A stretch of DNA of 64,000 nt. It comes from Actinostola sp. cb2023. Taxonomy: Eukaryota > Cnidaria > Anthozoa > Actiniaria > Actinostolidae. This document shows positions 23,653 to 34,860 of this stretch, piece after piece. Position numbers and translations under genes: made by a program. Location of the stretch: NCBI GenBank assembly GCA_033675265.1, contig JAUJYZ010001532.1:1-64000 (forward strand). The letters are read 5' to 3'. Under the pieces are notes generated by a model. That model ran no database searches and was not told the origin of the DNA. It was given only the letters and a program-made list of their open reading frames with translations. Position 1 is the stretch's first letter. Every line of letters begins with the position of its first letter.

Positions 23653-23990
23653 TGACGTCATTTCTATGATCAATAAGAGTACAACATTCATGACGTCATT
23701 TCTATGATCAATAAGAGTACAACATTTATGACGTCATTTCTATGATCAATAAGAGTACAACATTTATGACATCATTTCTATGATCAATAAGAGTACAACA
23801 TTTATGACGTCATTTCTATGATCAATAAGAGTACAACATTCATGACGTCATTTCTATGATCAATAAGAGTACAACATTCATGACGTCATTTCTATGATCA
23901 ATAAGAGTACAACATTTATGACGTCATTTCTATGATCAATAAGAGTACAACATTTATGACGTCATTTCTATGATCAATAAGAGTACAGAC
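23653..23990. repeat. 38-bp tandem array, nine copies, with CRE palindrome
   Basis: The unit TGACGTCATTTCTATGATCA plus ATAAGAGTACAACATTTA repeats at 23653, 23691, 23729, 23767, 23805, 23843, 23881, 23919 and 23957. Eight of nine copies keep the perfect cAMP-response-element palindrome TGACGTCA; the fourth reads TGACATCA. GTGACGTCATTTCCATTG at 24257 followed by an inverted GTACTCTTATTGATCAT near 24280 is a diverged outlier. Whether ATF/CREB-type factors bind here is inference. Confidence 0.95.
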
Positions 23991-24595
23991 AATTGAAAAC
24001 TGCATGCGATTTGCTAAAACAGAATCCTCAACTTTCTTGCCTTTTTTCACCATTCTTGTTCTTTTTTATCAAAAATCCATCAGGTTTCGGTGTATCGTAA
24101 TGTTTTCAACACCAATGTGGAGGAAACTCGCGTTTGATTTCAAGACTATTTTAGCTCTTCTTGTTGTTATCGGACAAAAGTATTTTGAAAAGGAAAAAAA
24201 ATGGATTTTCACAACAACACTGATATAAACTTTACACTGAAAACTTGAGTAAATGTGACGTCATTTCCATTGTCTGTACTGTACTCTTATTGATCATGGC
24301 TGAGAGCCAATCAGATTGCGATATTACACTCAATTGTTGTAAAAACTGCCATTACGTAGCCGCTGAAGTACATCGCAGGCTCACAACTTTGGGGGCGGGG
24401 GTAGTAATTCACGAATTGACAACGGGTGCCTTTGATTGTTATCGATTTATTGGACTATTACGTACCTTTTCGCAGTTCCCTACATTTATATATTTCCCCC
24501 AGTTAGACAAAGACAGTAATGGGCTCCTGACAAACACTCTGTAAGCTAGGTTTGAAAGCATTTGCATGAAAATAATTTCACTATCTCCTTTCAAG

Positions 24596-24876
24596 GAATA
24601 TTAATTGTGACTTTAAGAAGTGGAAAGAGGCCATTAATTCATGCCTCGAGGCTAGTTCCTCCCACATCCACTGCAACATCGGTCCCAGTCTCTTCTCCTT
24701 TTCAACGTCGCTCCCACGTTATCTTAGAGGCCAGACCCTATTCGTCAGAATATATAATTTCTGAAGGAGATACAGAACGAGTGCAAATGAACGTAAATGA
24801 GGGTCAAGCTTCCCAAACACCCGAAGCTTATCCTCAAAATTATAAAAATCAGACATTCAAGGCCAAATCAAAGTGA
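24596..24876 (+). CDS. Candidate 3'-terminal exon, function unknown
   Basis: A pyrimidine-rich acceptor-like CTATCTCCTTTCAAG ends at 24595. The frame that follows (ILIVTLRSGKRPLIHASRLV ...) runs about 92 codons to TGA at 24874. The protein would be rich in Ser, Thr, Pro and Glu, with no domain I recognise. Codon use looks coding-like and the frame contains no repeat. No partner exon was identified, and the phase does not fit a direct join to the exon ending at 21086. It may be the tail of an unrecognised gene, a transposon fragment or chance. Confidence 0.25.
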
Positions 24877-25000
24877 AATGCCCGGCTGTCGTGCCTTCTT
24901 GAGAAGTAGCAAACGGCCGTGTACGAGTATCCTGCCAGAAAACGTTGGATCTTATATATAGATCTAAATGGTCAAAAACAATGTTAAACGGAAGCAAGTA

Positions 25001-25189
25001 GTCCAAGGACTCAGCAAAGACCAATACAACGTATATTTTTTGGTGACAATATTTCGGCTAGCCAGACTAGCCTTCTTCAGGTTATGGAGAGATTTCTCCA
25101 TAACGTACCTGAAGAAGGCTAGTCTGGCTAGCCGAAATATTGTCACCAAAAAAATATACGTTGTATTGGTCTTTGCTGAGTCCTTGGAC
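25001..25189. mobile_element. Palindromic Penelope-like terminal fragment with hammerhead-like core
   Basis: Arms of about 80 bp (25001-25081 and 25108-25189) are near-perfect reverse complements around a small second hairpin at 25081-25104. The right arm reads CTGAAGA, then the stem AGGCTAGTCTGGCTAGCC, then GAAAT and ATTGTC. This order (CUGANGA, stem, GAAA, NUH) is that of a hammerhead ribozyme core. Hammerhead motifs are known in terminal regions of Penelope-like elements. The left arm holds the same core in the opposite direction. Confidence 0.6.
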
Positions 25190-27210
25190 CAAGAGAAAAT
25201 GAGGGACAGAGAGTGAATCTGCCAGTCATGGCCTTGGGATATGTGAATCGTAGTTGGGCTATTTTTAGCATGCGGACGTAAAAGAAAACTTACTTCCGTT
25301 TCGGTTTGAGTGTCAACGTGGTCATATGTTTTGACTGTTTTGTCGATGAAACCAATTCAAAAATGAAGGAAAATGGTTTTTATTAAGCAGATACTTCGAA
25401 AAGGAAAGAGATATACTCAGATTAAAGTGACTCGCTGGGAGAAAATTTGAATTCTTTCGATGAATTTGAGCCTGATACTGAAAGCGAAGACGACGGCGCT
25501 CTGATTGACCTGTGACATATTTCGAACGAGCAACAACCCTCCGAACGGGTCGCGATAAAAGGATGAAACTGAAACGGCGGAAAGCGGAAACTGAAACGGC
25601 GGAAAGAGCTGAAACGGCGGAAAGTGCGGAAAGTGGTAAAAAGCTGAAACGGCGGAAAGTGGGGAAAAAGAGGAGGGGGGAAAGGGGAGGGGGACTACGT
25701 TTGTAAATTAATAAATTAAACTGCTCGAAAGTGTGATGTCCTACTACTTTGGCTATCTTTTCATGGTCGAACAGCCTATTCATACAAACAAGAGACGCCA
25801 CTCAGACATTTTTGGGTAGCGGCGTGCAGTGGGCGTAACTCTCATCGACAGCGTGTGTCGAACGTCCGTTGATTGTGAAACTGCTCATATTATTTTAAAA
25901 TCTCTTTGCATGCGACCGCATTACAAGAGTTAGACTTAGGAACGTAGGAAGGGAGCTTGTTCCACAGATGAAGGGCCCACAAGTGAAACACGCTTTTTAC
26001 TGATAGTCAGATCCAAATCTCGAATAATAAGTTAAACGAATATAAACGAATAGTGCCGAATAGTCGCGAATACTACCGAATATGTATAGTTCCGAACATT
26101 CCAGGAAAAGTCTCAAATTGCAATGACACTCGTGCCAGCTCGTGTCAGTTACGTTGTCTTTTGCAAGTGCTACGATGACATGCAAGCGGGCATGAAAGCA
26201 CGATGGATCAAAAACGCCCTTTACCACAGGTAATTTTGATAGACGATGACCAAATTAGTTCAAGCAGTGATAATGAGTTGTATTCACCATTCTCGAGGTA
26301 AGTACGTGCCCACATGTTATTCCATGATATCAAGCGTGATAGCTTAGCATGAATTTAAACTGTATCCACTCGTCGTATTTAAATGACGTTCCCCAATTGC
26401 AAACTTTTAAGGAAACGAAATTCAGCATCCGCTTAGTATCGAAGAGCGGAGATCTGTGACACCACTGGAAAATTAATTATGGCCGGAAAGGTTTCAGCCA
26501 AGAGACCATTATATATAATGGTTTCTTGTTTCAGCTTTTTACCACTTTTCCGCCGTTTCAGCTTTTTACCACTTTTCCGCCGTTTCCGCCGTTTCAGCTT
26601 TTTACCACTTTCCGCCGTTTCAGCTTTTTACCACTTTCCGCACTTTCCGCCGTTTCAGCTCTTTCCGCCGTTTCCGTTTCCGCTCTCCGCCGTTTCAGTT
26701 TCAGCCTTTTATCGCGACCCCCCTCCGAACTTCAACAGCCATTTCAAAGAAGCTCAGGCGGCAAACAGCGGAGGGCGAACGTTAAAAATAAACTGTATTT
26801 ATTTCGAAAACGATGGGAATTTCTTCAAAACTCTGCAATTTATAGTCCTTTACGGACGTCTGTTGTGTGCTACGAGAGATTACATAAATAAACTGACAGA
26901 TATCTGTCAAATAAATTGAATTAAATTACAACCGTCGTCTTTCAATTCGAATTTTCTCCCAGCGAGTCACTTTAATCTGAGTATATCTCTTTCCTTTTCG
27001 AAGTATCTGCTTAATAAAAACCATTTTCCTTCATTTTTGAATTGGTTTCATCGACAAAACAGTCAAAACATATGACCACGTTGACACTCAAACCGAAACG
27101 GAAGTAAGTTTTCTTTTACGTCCGCATGCTAAAAATAGCCCAACTACGATTCACATATCCCAGCTTGACCCCCAAGATGCACTCTCTGTCCCTCATTTTC
27201 TCTTGCTTGG
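25190..27210. mobile_element. Large foldback element with ~260-bp arms and CGGCGGAAA repeats
   Basis: Segment 25190-25452 is the near-identical reverse complement of 26946-27208. Inside the arms are inverted copies of a minisatellite built on GCTGAAACGGCGGAAAGTGG (25559-25665) and its complement CCGCCGTTTCAGCTTTTTAC (26530-26700). The ~800-bp centre has one short ATG frame ending at a splice-donor-like site. Charged open frames at 25512-25706 and 26479-26919 follow the minisatellite. A transposase was not found; I call it a non-autonomous composite foldback element. Confidence 0.75.
26203..26297 (+). CDS. Candidate short first coding exon inside the foldback element
   Basis: ATG at 26203 starts a 31-codon acidic, serine-rich frame (MDQKRPLPQ ... 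DDDQISSSSDNELYSPF) that ends at CGAG|GTAAGTACG, a strong donor match. Short acidic N-termini occur in some DNA transposases, but the fragment is too small to assign. It may be the start of a lost transposase, or chance. Confidence 0.18.
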
Positions 27211-27242
27211 ACTTATGCTTCATTTGTCGTGCCTTCCTATAC

Positions 27243-28270
27243 GGCCGGGGCGGATCGATCCAGGATTTTTGCCGTTTTGAAAGGGGGGTTTGTAGATGAA
27301 CATCAAAAGCGCAATCAAATCATATTTTCAATTTTCCAATCTGAAAAAACCTTTCTCGGAAATTGTAAACATAAATAACTGTTTCAACTCGTCATATACC
27401 TTGAGTCTGTACAGCCATAAAATGATGCTATATCATGATCGTAAACCAAAAGAATATACGCGGTTCCTATGATCTATGCTTACACATATGCAATACCTAC
27501 TACAACACTTACTCGGCTCACTAAGAGTCAGTGAAGGTTCCATAGTCATTCTCCCTAGGGTGGAGTACCGTTCCGGGTGATCATTGTGTTCCTCAGGCGC
27601 CAAGTTTTGCAGTATGTGAATGCTAGACTGTGAACAGGCCGTCATTTTCCCTCCACATATCAAGAAATCTGTGCTTTTTTCTTAGACCAGCTACGGGGAC
27701 TGGGCACGAGTTTACCGGTCCCCCTATGTTAGGTTTCCCAGTCTTTTTGGCCGTGTTACAAAATGGAGGACAATGTTTACATTCATTTACTCGATTTGCT
27801 GTAAGTTTGGATGGATTTTTCGATAAAAATCGTACTTTTAAGCGAAAAATATTTACAGGGTTTCCAAATATGGTAAGTACAATGCCCAAATATGGACATA
27901 GGAAAGCTGGCCGAGCAACAGCATACTTTAATGGGGGATTTCTTGATATGAAACAATACAATACAATTTATTGGAAATCCTGTACAGGTTTTTCGTTCCA
28001 ATCAGTCGCGCGGAATTTCGGTAGATCTGAACGCGCGGAGAATGAGGGCGAGTTTGAGGCGTTGTTCCTCTTCCCTCTCCCCGCCATCAAAATAATATGA
28101 ATCAATGAACACGTTTTATTTTTATTAAATTTTTTTTTTCCAATTAGACACCTAATAATCAGAGTGATTGTAGTATACTGGTTGAGTAGTTGAGTAGTCG
28201 ACCATAGGGGGATGGGGTGGGGTGGCTAGCCACCCAATACACCACCCCCGCCCCCTGGATCCGCCCCTGA
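27243..28270. mobile_element. hAT-like non-autonomous DNA transposon
   Basis: The left end reads CCGGGGCGGATCGATCCAGG and the right end CCCCTGGATCCGCCCCTGA. These are inverted ends of the widespread CAGGGGCGGATCCAGG type seen in hAT elements. No clear 8-bp target duplication remains. The 156-codon open frame at 27630-28100 shows no hAT transposase motif and is opposed by equally long antisense frames, so I do not call it a gene. Confidence 0.5.
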
Positions 28271-28629
28271 TACCTCCAACGTCAATTAGTAGTGTTTACT
28301 GTATTTCGAGCCTTAGTAAAATAAGGGTGTGACGAACATGCAATGGAAAACTTTTCCGATTATCGGATTTTTCAGTTTTGTTTTGTTTCAGTTTTATAGA
28401 GTGTGACTGAGATTTTATTATAAAAATCATGAGGACATGGGTTTCCTGTGTTTACATACGGGATATTAGAAACCAAGGCTCAGAATCCGCCATTTTGTTT
28501 TTGCTGATCATGCCATCGATGAAGATCAGAGCCACGACTGGAAGGATGTTTGGGGCGTTACAACGCTCAATAACGAGTGGGAACCCAAGAAAAAGTTAGA
28601 GGAAGTTCAGTAAAGAGCTTTCACCGGTA

Positions 28630-30265
28630 CGGGATTTGTCAGAAATTAGCAGGGGGGAGGGGAGGGGGTGGAAAATGGGGGAGGGACATACCTTTTTGAG
28701 AATTTACGCTCATGTGATCATAAAGCTTAAGAGCATTGTGTTTTACTATTATAGTATGACAGGAATAGCAAAACCATGTATATAACTAATATGCATTAAG
28801 GAGATATTCGCTTCAATATGATTGACCCTCCAGGTCACGTGACTTATTTTGTCAAATATCTCCTTAATACAAATTAGTTGTTCAGGTGTGAGGGCAGATT
28901 CTTATACCTGTCACAAAAACAAACGAAAATATGGGATAACATTTGCCATACATAAAATACCCATCACCCCCATTTTAGTACCAATTTTCGAGGGACATGG
29001 GAGTGAGGCAAGAGGTCACGTGATCATTTTATCACATATATTATTATCGTAAAAGTTGAAACTCGTAAAGTTATCAGTACCTGTGAGAAATTTCGTGAAT
29101 TTCGAGCTAAACCTGTCATAACAGCAAAATAAAATAGGCTTAGCCTCGTTTTCACGTCCATCCCAGGCCTTCGTACTTGAGCAACACGGTCATTTTTGGT
29201 GGCTTATAGACCTTGCAAAATGCGCAAAAATTCCCAAATTTACGATTTTCATATATAGCTGTCAGTCAGATTACATTTTAATACAGTGAGCATATTCAAT
29301 GCCTTTACATACACTCATATCATTTCCTAGCTTTATTTATAAATAAATATTTAGGTTTTCCTGTTGTCTGGATATATATGTTCAAGGACAGGTGTTATTT
29401 CAATTTTACTTTTATATTAAAAGCTCACACTAGTGTAAAAACAGTATTGGTGGTATTAGGGACCTGTCATTATTTTATTTTATCGTCTGGGGAATTGGAG
29501 GGTTTGGATGGGGGGGGGGGGGGAGTTCAAAGGGGATCACTTGGGAAAGGGTGGGTGTATCACTCTAAGGTTCCTACGATTCGGCCACATGATCAATTTT
29601 CTGTCAGCTTAAACTTGCTGGAAACTGCTCTCAAAAGGCAGGAAATGCTATTTCAGAAACCCTACACCTCAAACATTTTTGGGGGGACATGCCCCCGCAC
29701 TCCTAGGACCTCGCGACTTCGCCGCTCGTCATATTGTGCCCCCTAATACCGTTCCCCTTGCTACTGGTCTATACGAGCCTGTTACATGTATATGGTATGT
29801 ATTATTGTGTAAAGCTTGTCTTGCCTTAATTATTTTAAATCCTTTTCGTAAGTATTTTGGTATTATTAGAACATTTCAAAATTTCACTGCACGGCACCGT
29901 ATCCTAGACGTTTCTAGTAACACAAAACTAAGCAATGCAACTTGGGGTTTGGGACAAGGGGGTGGGGGGGGGGGGGGGTTGTAGTGAAATCTTATTGTAC
30001 ATTGGGGGAATGCAGGGAAAAATATCAGTTGTTTGAAGTTATTAATAAGGTTCTTTCCAAAATCCTCCTCCGACCCCCTGCCCCCAGGCGATAAATAATG
30101 ACAGGCTCCTTACTGTGCAGGGGGAGGGTCATGATATTTTAGGCCAAGCCCAGGGAGAGGGTCAGATAATTTCATTCCCATCGCTAGGGGAGGGTCACAT
30201 CATTTTCAACGCTCAATTTAAAATATCCCCCCCCCCTCCTCTGTTAATTTCTGACAAGTCCCTTA
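28630..30265. mobile_element. G-rich region bounded by inverted repeats
   Basis: GGGATTTGTCAGAAATTAGC followed by GGGGGGAGGGG at about 28630-28665 is matched in reverse by CCCCCTCCTCTGTTAATTTC and TGACAAGTCCC at about 30231-30265. Poly-G runs lie at 29511-29523 and 29960-29979, and AGGGGGAGGGTCATG-type repeats occur at 30118-30200. A short palindrome TTAAGGAGATATT/AAATATCTCCTTAA spans 28797-28866. I see no transposase, so this is probably one or more decayed elements. Confidence 0.45.
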
Positions 30266-30951
30266 GAGATACAAAATGTTGGGATTCGTCTGTAAAATAT
30301 GACGTTTTTGCACGGGTATCGATCTGGAGGTACATGTACAATATTTTGTTTGTTAATTTGAGTACAAATTCCTCCTTGATCCATATTTTTTCGGCTGAGA
30401 TCTTTGAAAGCTCATTAGCAAACTCACACATGCATGTATGCTTTCATACCAATCGCATCCTATACCATGGGTAAACAGCAAAGTCCTGTCTTTATAAACT
30501 GGGGCGAGAGTTGTCATGTGACTGAATTTTCAAATACTCAGTACTCATATTGGCTGACTGAAATTTCACTTTACAAATTGCATCTCCTTTCCAAGTGTTT
30601 ATCTGTATTTCTACCTCTCTAAATGTATATTTTGCCATTCCATACTATTTATATCTATTACAAGGGCTTTTATCGAAGCTAAAGTATGAAGGCGGATTTC
30701 CTTCGTCTTCATAACGCCCTACTGACGTCACAACTGTTTATTCCAGTATAAATCCACATGCTGGGGGAAATATCATACGGTGATTAACGTGTTTTTGTAT
30801 TTTCTATTTCCTTCCGTAAAAACGAAGCTTAGAGAGATCAAGAGTGCTGATAGCATGATCAATTAAGGGCAAAGGATGATGCTTATTGTAGATTATGTTT
30901 CGCTGAATATTTTTATATTTTATATATCTGTATTCTATTTATGATCTGATA

Positions 30952-31343
30952 CAGTCATTCTCAAAAAGGTTGTCCAGATGAAAAGACTACAATAAAGTCA
31001 CGTGATTCATTATGTTTTCAATAGCTGATATTGAAGTTACACTCCAATGACTCTGAACAACGGTTTCAAGTCGAGGCTATCGGGTCAGAACAAAAACTTG
31101 ACCCGATAGCCTCGACTTGAAACCTTTGTACAGAGTCATTGGAGTGTAACTTCGATATCAGCTATTTCTGCACGTGGAACTGTGAGTTGATACCAGCGCC
31201 ATTACATTCAGTTCTCACAATGCTGTGTACTTTTTCATGTCAAATTGAAATTCCACGCGAGGAAATTGAATACATAATGATTTAATATTTAATATTGCAG
31301 TATTGTAGTCTTTTCATCTGGACAACCATTTTGAGAATGACTA
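30952..31343. mobile_element. Nested foldback MITE with CAGTCATTCTC ends
   Basis: Outer inverted repeats of about 40 bp (CAGTCATTCTCAAAAAGGTT ... and its complement ending GAGAATGACTA) are flanked by TA on both sides, fitting a Tc1/mariner-type insertion. Inside, 31021-31165 is a second palindrome with ~57-bp arms (ATAGCTGATATTGAAGTTAC ... GTAACTTCGATATCAGCTAT) around the loop-side TCGGGTCAGAACAAAAACTT. No coding capacity. Confidence 0.8.
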
Positions 31344-31546
31344 TATTTTGAGGGCCACAGGTTTATTAAATATATATGCTATGTATTACCCTCAGTAAAT
31401 CAAGTTTCTATTCTATTCTATTACATTAAATCTCAGTTCTTTAGTATTTCAATTTCCTCGTGGAGTATCGCCAAATATTGGTGGATTTAACTTTGACATA
31501 TTTAGCAACTGAATATACACTATGTTGAAGTGAGTACCGACCATAC

Positions 31547-31755
31547 CTAACTAAAAAATGAATCGACGACACGAAAATCACGGCCAAACGAGTGAAATTA
31601 TTCATATCAATTAGCATCTCTGAAAACCCAAGATTTGTTTGTATTAATAGTACATCCTTAAACTCCTTCATCATGGATTCACCCATGGATTCTGTCTGTT
31701 TCTCTAAAGAGCCGACCATCTTGAGTCTAGAACATGCATTAGGCCGTGTCGAAAC
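31547..31755 (-). CDS. Candidate internal exon, function unknown
   Basis: On the minus strand TAATCCTTGCAG precedes an open 209-bp stretch that ends at TTAG|GTATGG, so both acceptor and donor consensus are present. The frame reads VSTRPNACSRLKMVGSLEKQ and continues with a methionine- and lysine-rich helical segment and a hydrophobic end. I recognise no family and found no partner exon. Support is only open frame plus splice consensus. Confidence 0.2.
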
Positions 31756-33816
31756 CTGCAAGGATTAGCCTATAACCCATGGTAGTTTTGGGCTTTGTTT
31801 TAATTTCTTCAGCAAAACGATTCGCCTCCAGGGTGACTTTGATACTATCTGTGTGAAATGCTATATTAGCTGTGTAAATACTTCTTGCATGAAGTAAAGA
31901 AAAGTGTCTTGTTCGCTACTAAGTGGCATACAAGGCTTAAAGGGGAATTAAATAAATTCAAAAACACTCCCTGGAAGTCCAAAGTGTATATTTTATTGTG
32001 CAATTTGATTATTAAACGGACGCGCTTTTTGGCAGTAAAGTCAATTAGATTTAAAAGGCGTTTTGCTTGGCAATTAATTCGAAATATAAAAGGTAAATTC
32101 AGTGTTACGAGAGTCGTACAACGATAATTATAAGACAGGATGCTGTTGAGATACTAACCGGTCTGTTATTGGTACAATATATTGCGCTATGAAATGGAAA
32201 TAATAAGCGCGCTGACACCATCGTGATTCCCATTACTGGAAACCAAGTTCCTGTGATGCAACAGGAATTATTAGAATTGTTTTAATCACAACTTCCTCTG
32301 GTAGCATAAATCACATTATATTAAAAAAAGATCCAAATTACACTGAATGTATTTGTGAGCTTTTGAGGTGTTGATTTATTATTGTCGGGGGGTAGACATT
32401 TAATGATATCACGGTAGTAAAATGGATTTTACCGAGATTACTTGACTGAGAATTAATCAAACAAATTGTTAGAACACCCAAATGGATTAACCGGTGTTCT
32501 TAGATCGAAATTCTGCCTTGAGGAAAAAGGCGAAGAATCGTAAAAATATTGCATGCTTTCTTTATCTCCCGATCAAAGTTGACTTTTTAGCTCTTTTGAG
32601 ATTATTCTCGACAAACCGTGACTTCATTCTTGGCTACCGAAAGTGAAGTAGAATTATAAAGCATTGCGTCTTACTTCAATCCGTATCATGTAGAGTTAGT
32701 TTTAATTTTAGTCAGTTCTATTTTCTGCGGCAAGATTGCGGTTCATTCAGAGACGTCTCGTTGAGATAACGTTTTACGGTTGCCATATCGAACAAGGTTG
32801 TATTACTATATTAAAGAATACAAGAACTGTATTCTTTTCTGTGGTATTGATGGGAGAGTGCGTGAGTAGTTGTTACTCATACTGCCCGCTAATGTCGAAA
32901 CAATTCTATCATACTCGAACAATGGAATTAAAGGATTAGTTTCTTCCAATGGGAAGTACAATGTCATTTGTGATCTTCTATAACTGAATGGATGTAGTTG
33001 AATGCCATGTAGTGGTTCTTAACAGTGTTTTAGTTGATACAGATCTTTGTACATAATACGCAAGATTAACTCGAGAGGGGACCACGCATGCAGACACTGA
33101 AAGTCCTAGAGTAAAGCGCAGTTCCCCCTTGAACCACAGTATGAACCGGTGATGGAAACAATTGTTTCAGAAGTGTTTAATAACCTTTAAAACTCCTACC
33201 GGTTTGTGTTAATGGTCCATCTACGCAGCTGAATTGCATATTATAAAATTGCACCTTGAAGTCGCGTTTTCATTAATATCAACGATTTAGCGGATATAGG
33301 CTCCCAACCAATCCAGGCCGACGATTAGCAGACATCGATCTATTAATTGAAGTAAATTTGAGATTGAAATGAAATTTAGTTCTTGTTCTTGTCATTCCGG
33401 GGCACATTTGATTTGGTAATGAGACTGCGTTGTGTGGTGCATCTTGCTCAATCTACTTGTATTTGTTTTTGTCTGATTGGTTCTTAACCTTGACACTTGA
33501 ATATGAAAGCACAACATATACGAGGCAAAAAATGCATCGAACAAGTCCGACGTGCGACTGAAAACTAGAGACTCGCAGTCTGCCTCGTAGTCTTCGAAAC
33601 TGTTTGCGGTAAGGTAGTTGAACGACGAATACTTTAAACTTCCCACTTTACCTAATCAGTTGTGAAAACAGACAGATCGGAAGCGTTATTATTGGTAACG
33701 ACAAAACCGGGGAGATCAAGCATAAAAACAGCAGAGCAGAGCCGATAAGTCTATACAGCGCACACCGAAGCTAAAGATTCCACATAGAAAGAGGCTCAGT
33801 AAAACCTGTTGCAGTG
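31756..33816. other. Intergenic DNA upstream of GPCR 1
   Basis: No repeat or gene is recognised. The 80-codon lysine-rich frame at 31885-32127 has no family resemblance. CATAAAAAC near 33720 could serve as a weak TATA-like element, and CCTGTTGCAG just before the GPCR start resembles a splice acceptor, so an upstream non-coding exon is possible. Confidence 0.4.
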
Positions 33817-34860
33817 ATGATGAACGCCTCATCGAACTTCTCCTATGAACCTCCTTGTCCATTGACGAAGGATTCCGAAGAAAAGATAGTTCTGAAGATC
33901 CTGGCTTACAGTGCAGTGTTTTGCGTAGCCCTCCTTGGAAACATCCGTGTGATTTTGCTGGTTCTGCAAAGCTCCACCATGCGCCGAAGAACCATTAATC
34001 TCTTCGTAGTTAACATGGCAATCTCGGATCTTCTGATATCGCTCTTTGCAATGCCACGTATGATGATCTCGATTGCGGATGGGACGGGCGTTTGGTATGT
34101 CACAGGGAACGTTGGCAATGCTCTTTGTAAGCTGTACTTCTTCATCCAAGATGCTGCCACCGCAGTTTCGATCGAGAGTCTTATCATCATCGCATGTGAT
34201 CGCTACTTTGCCTTGGCTTATCCAACGCACGCCGCGCCAACGTCCAAGCGACGTCTTCTTATCATTCTGATCACGTGGGTTATAGCGTTCTCTGTCCACT
34301 TCCCTTACCTATTCACCTACAAGCTGCAAACCTTTGGCGATGCGAATTACTGTATCCATTCGTGGTCGTCCGATCAGCAAGAACACTTCAAGATGTTGCT
34401 GAACTATTACCTTGTACAGTTCACACTCTTCGTCGTCGTTCCAATCGTTTTGCTCACTGCGCTCTACTCTGGCATCCTGTACAAACTAAAGCAACAAGGA
34501 TACCTCATAAGAAGCGTATCGAATGGAAGTAGTAGCTCGAAACGAAGGCGCGAATACCATGTTCTCAAAATGGCTATCGCAATCTTAGCAGGTTTTGCGA
34601 TCTGTTGGGTGCCTTTTAACACATATGTTTTTATTATGGTTTTCATTTGGAAGTTTGCCGGGCCATGTAACCTTCAGGACTTGCTGTTTTTTGTCCTTTT
34701 TATGGCCTATTCGAACAGCGCGTTAAACCCGTGTATTTATATCTTCTTCAGCCGAAATTTCCAAAAGCTCTCCAAACGACACCTTACCAAGAAGCGTGCC
34801 ATAAACTTACAACTCATGGAATTTTGCCGCGTCAGAGATAGAATCAATGAAATACTATAG
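33817..34860 (+). CDS. Class A (rhodopsin-like) GPCR, probable neuropeptide receptor (GPCR 1)
   Basis: A single open exon encodes 347 residues with seven hydrophobic segments. Family landmarks in order are N42 of GN in TM1, NMAISDLL with D71 in TM2, C104 at the top of TM3, DRY at 128-130, W154 in TM4, C179 in extracellular loop 2, P209 in TM5, CWVP at 263-266 in TM6 and NPCIY at 304-308 in TM7. A basic helix-8-like tail follows. Sequons at N3 and N7 give a glycosylatable N-terminus. The ATG at 33817 starts MMNASS. Such receptors act at the plasma membrane through G proteins; the ligand is unknown. Loop 2 carries a YCIHSWSSDQQEH motif shared in part with the receptor at 57.3 kb. R44 right after GN in TM1 is unusual. 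A peptide ligand is inference from general similarity to peptide-receptor families. Confidence 0.93.
   Translation: MMNASSNFSYEPPCPLTKDSEEKIVLKILAYSAVFCVALLGNIRVILLVLQSSTMRRRTINLFVVNMAISDLLISLFAMPRMMISIADGTGVWYVTGNVGNALCKLYFFIQDAATAVSIESLIIIACDRYFALAYPTHAAPTSKRRLLIILITWVIAFSVHFPYLFTYKLQTFGDANYCIHSWSSDQQEHFKMLLNYYLVQFTLFVVVPIVLLTALYSGILYKLKQQGYLIRSVSNGSSSSKRRREYHVLKMAIAILAGFAICWVPFNTYVFIMVFIWKFAGPCNLQDLLFFVLFMAYSNSALNPCIYIFFSRNFQKLSKRHLTKKRAINLQLMEFCRVRDRINEIL

Noticed and set aside
23653..23990. CRISPR-like regular array
   Set aside because: The whole 38-bp unit is repeated with no variable spacers, and the context is a eukaryotic genome.
25322..25801. 159-codon Ser/Arg-rich frame on the minus strand
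   Set aside because: Much of it is the CGGCGGAAA minisatellite and the foldback arm; it has no independent support.
27630..28100. 156-codon open frame inside the hAT-like element
   Set aside because: No transposase or other family motif is visible, and antisense frames of similar length overlap it.
33829..34299. 156-codon antisense frame over GPCR 1
   Set aside because: It is a shadow of the GPCR coding strand; all family landmarks are on the plus strand.
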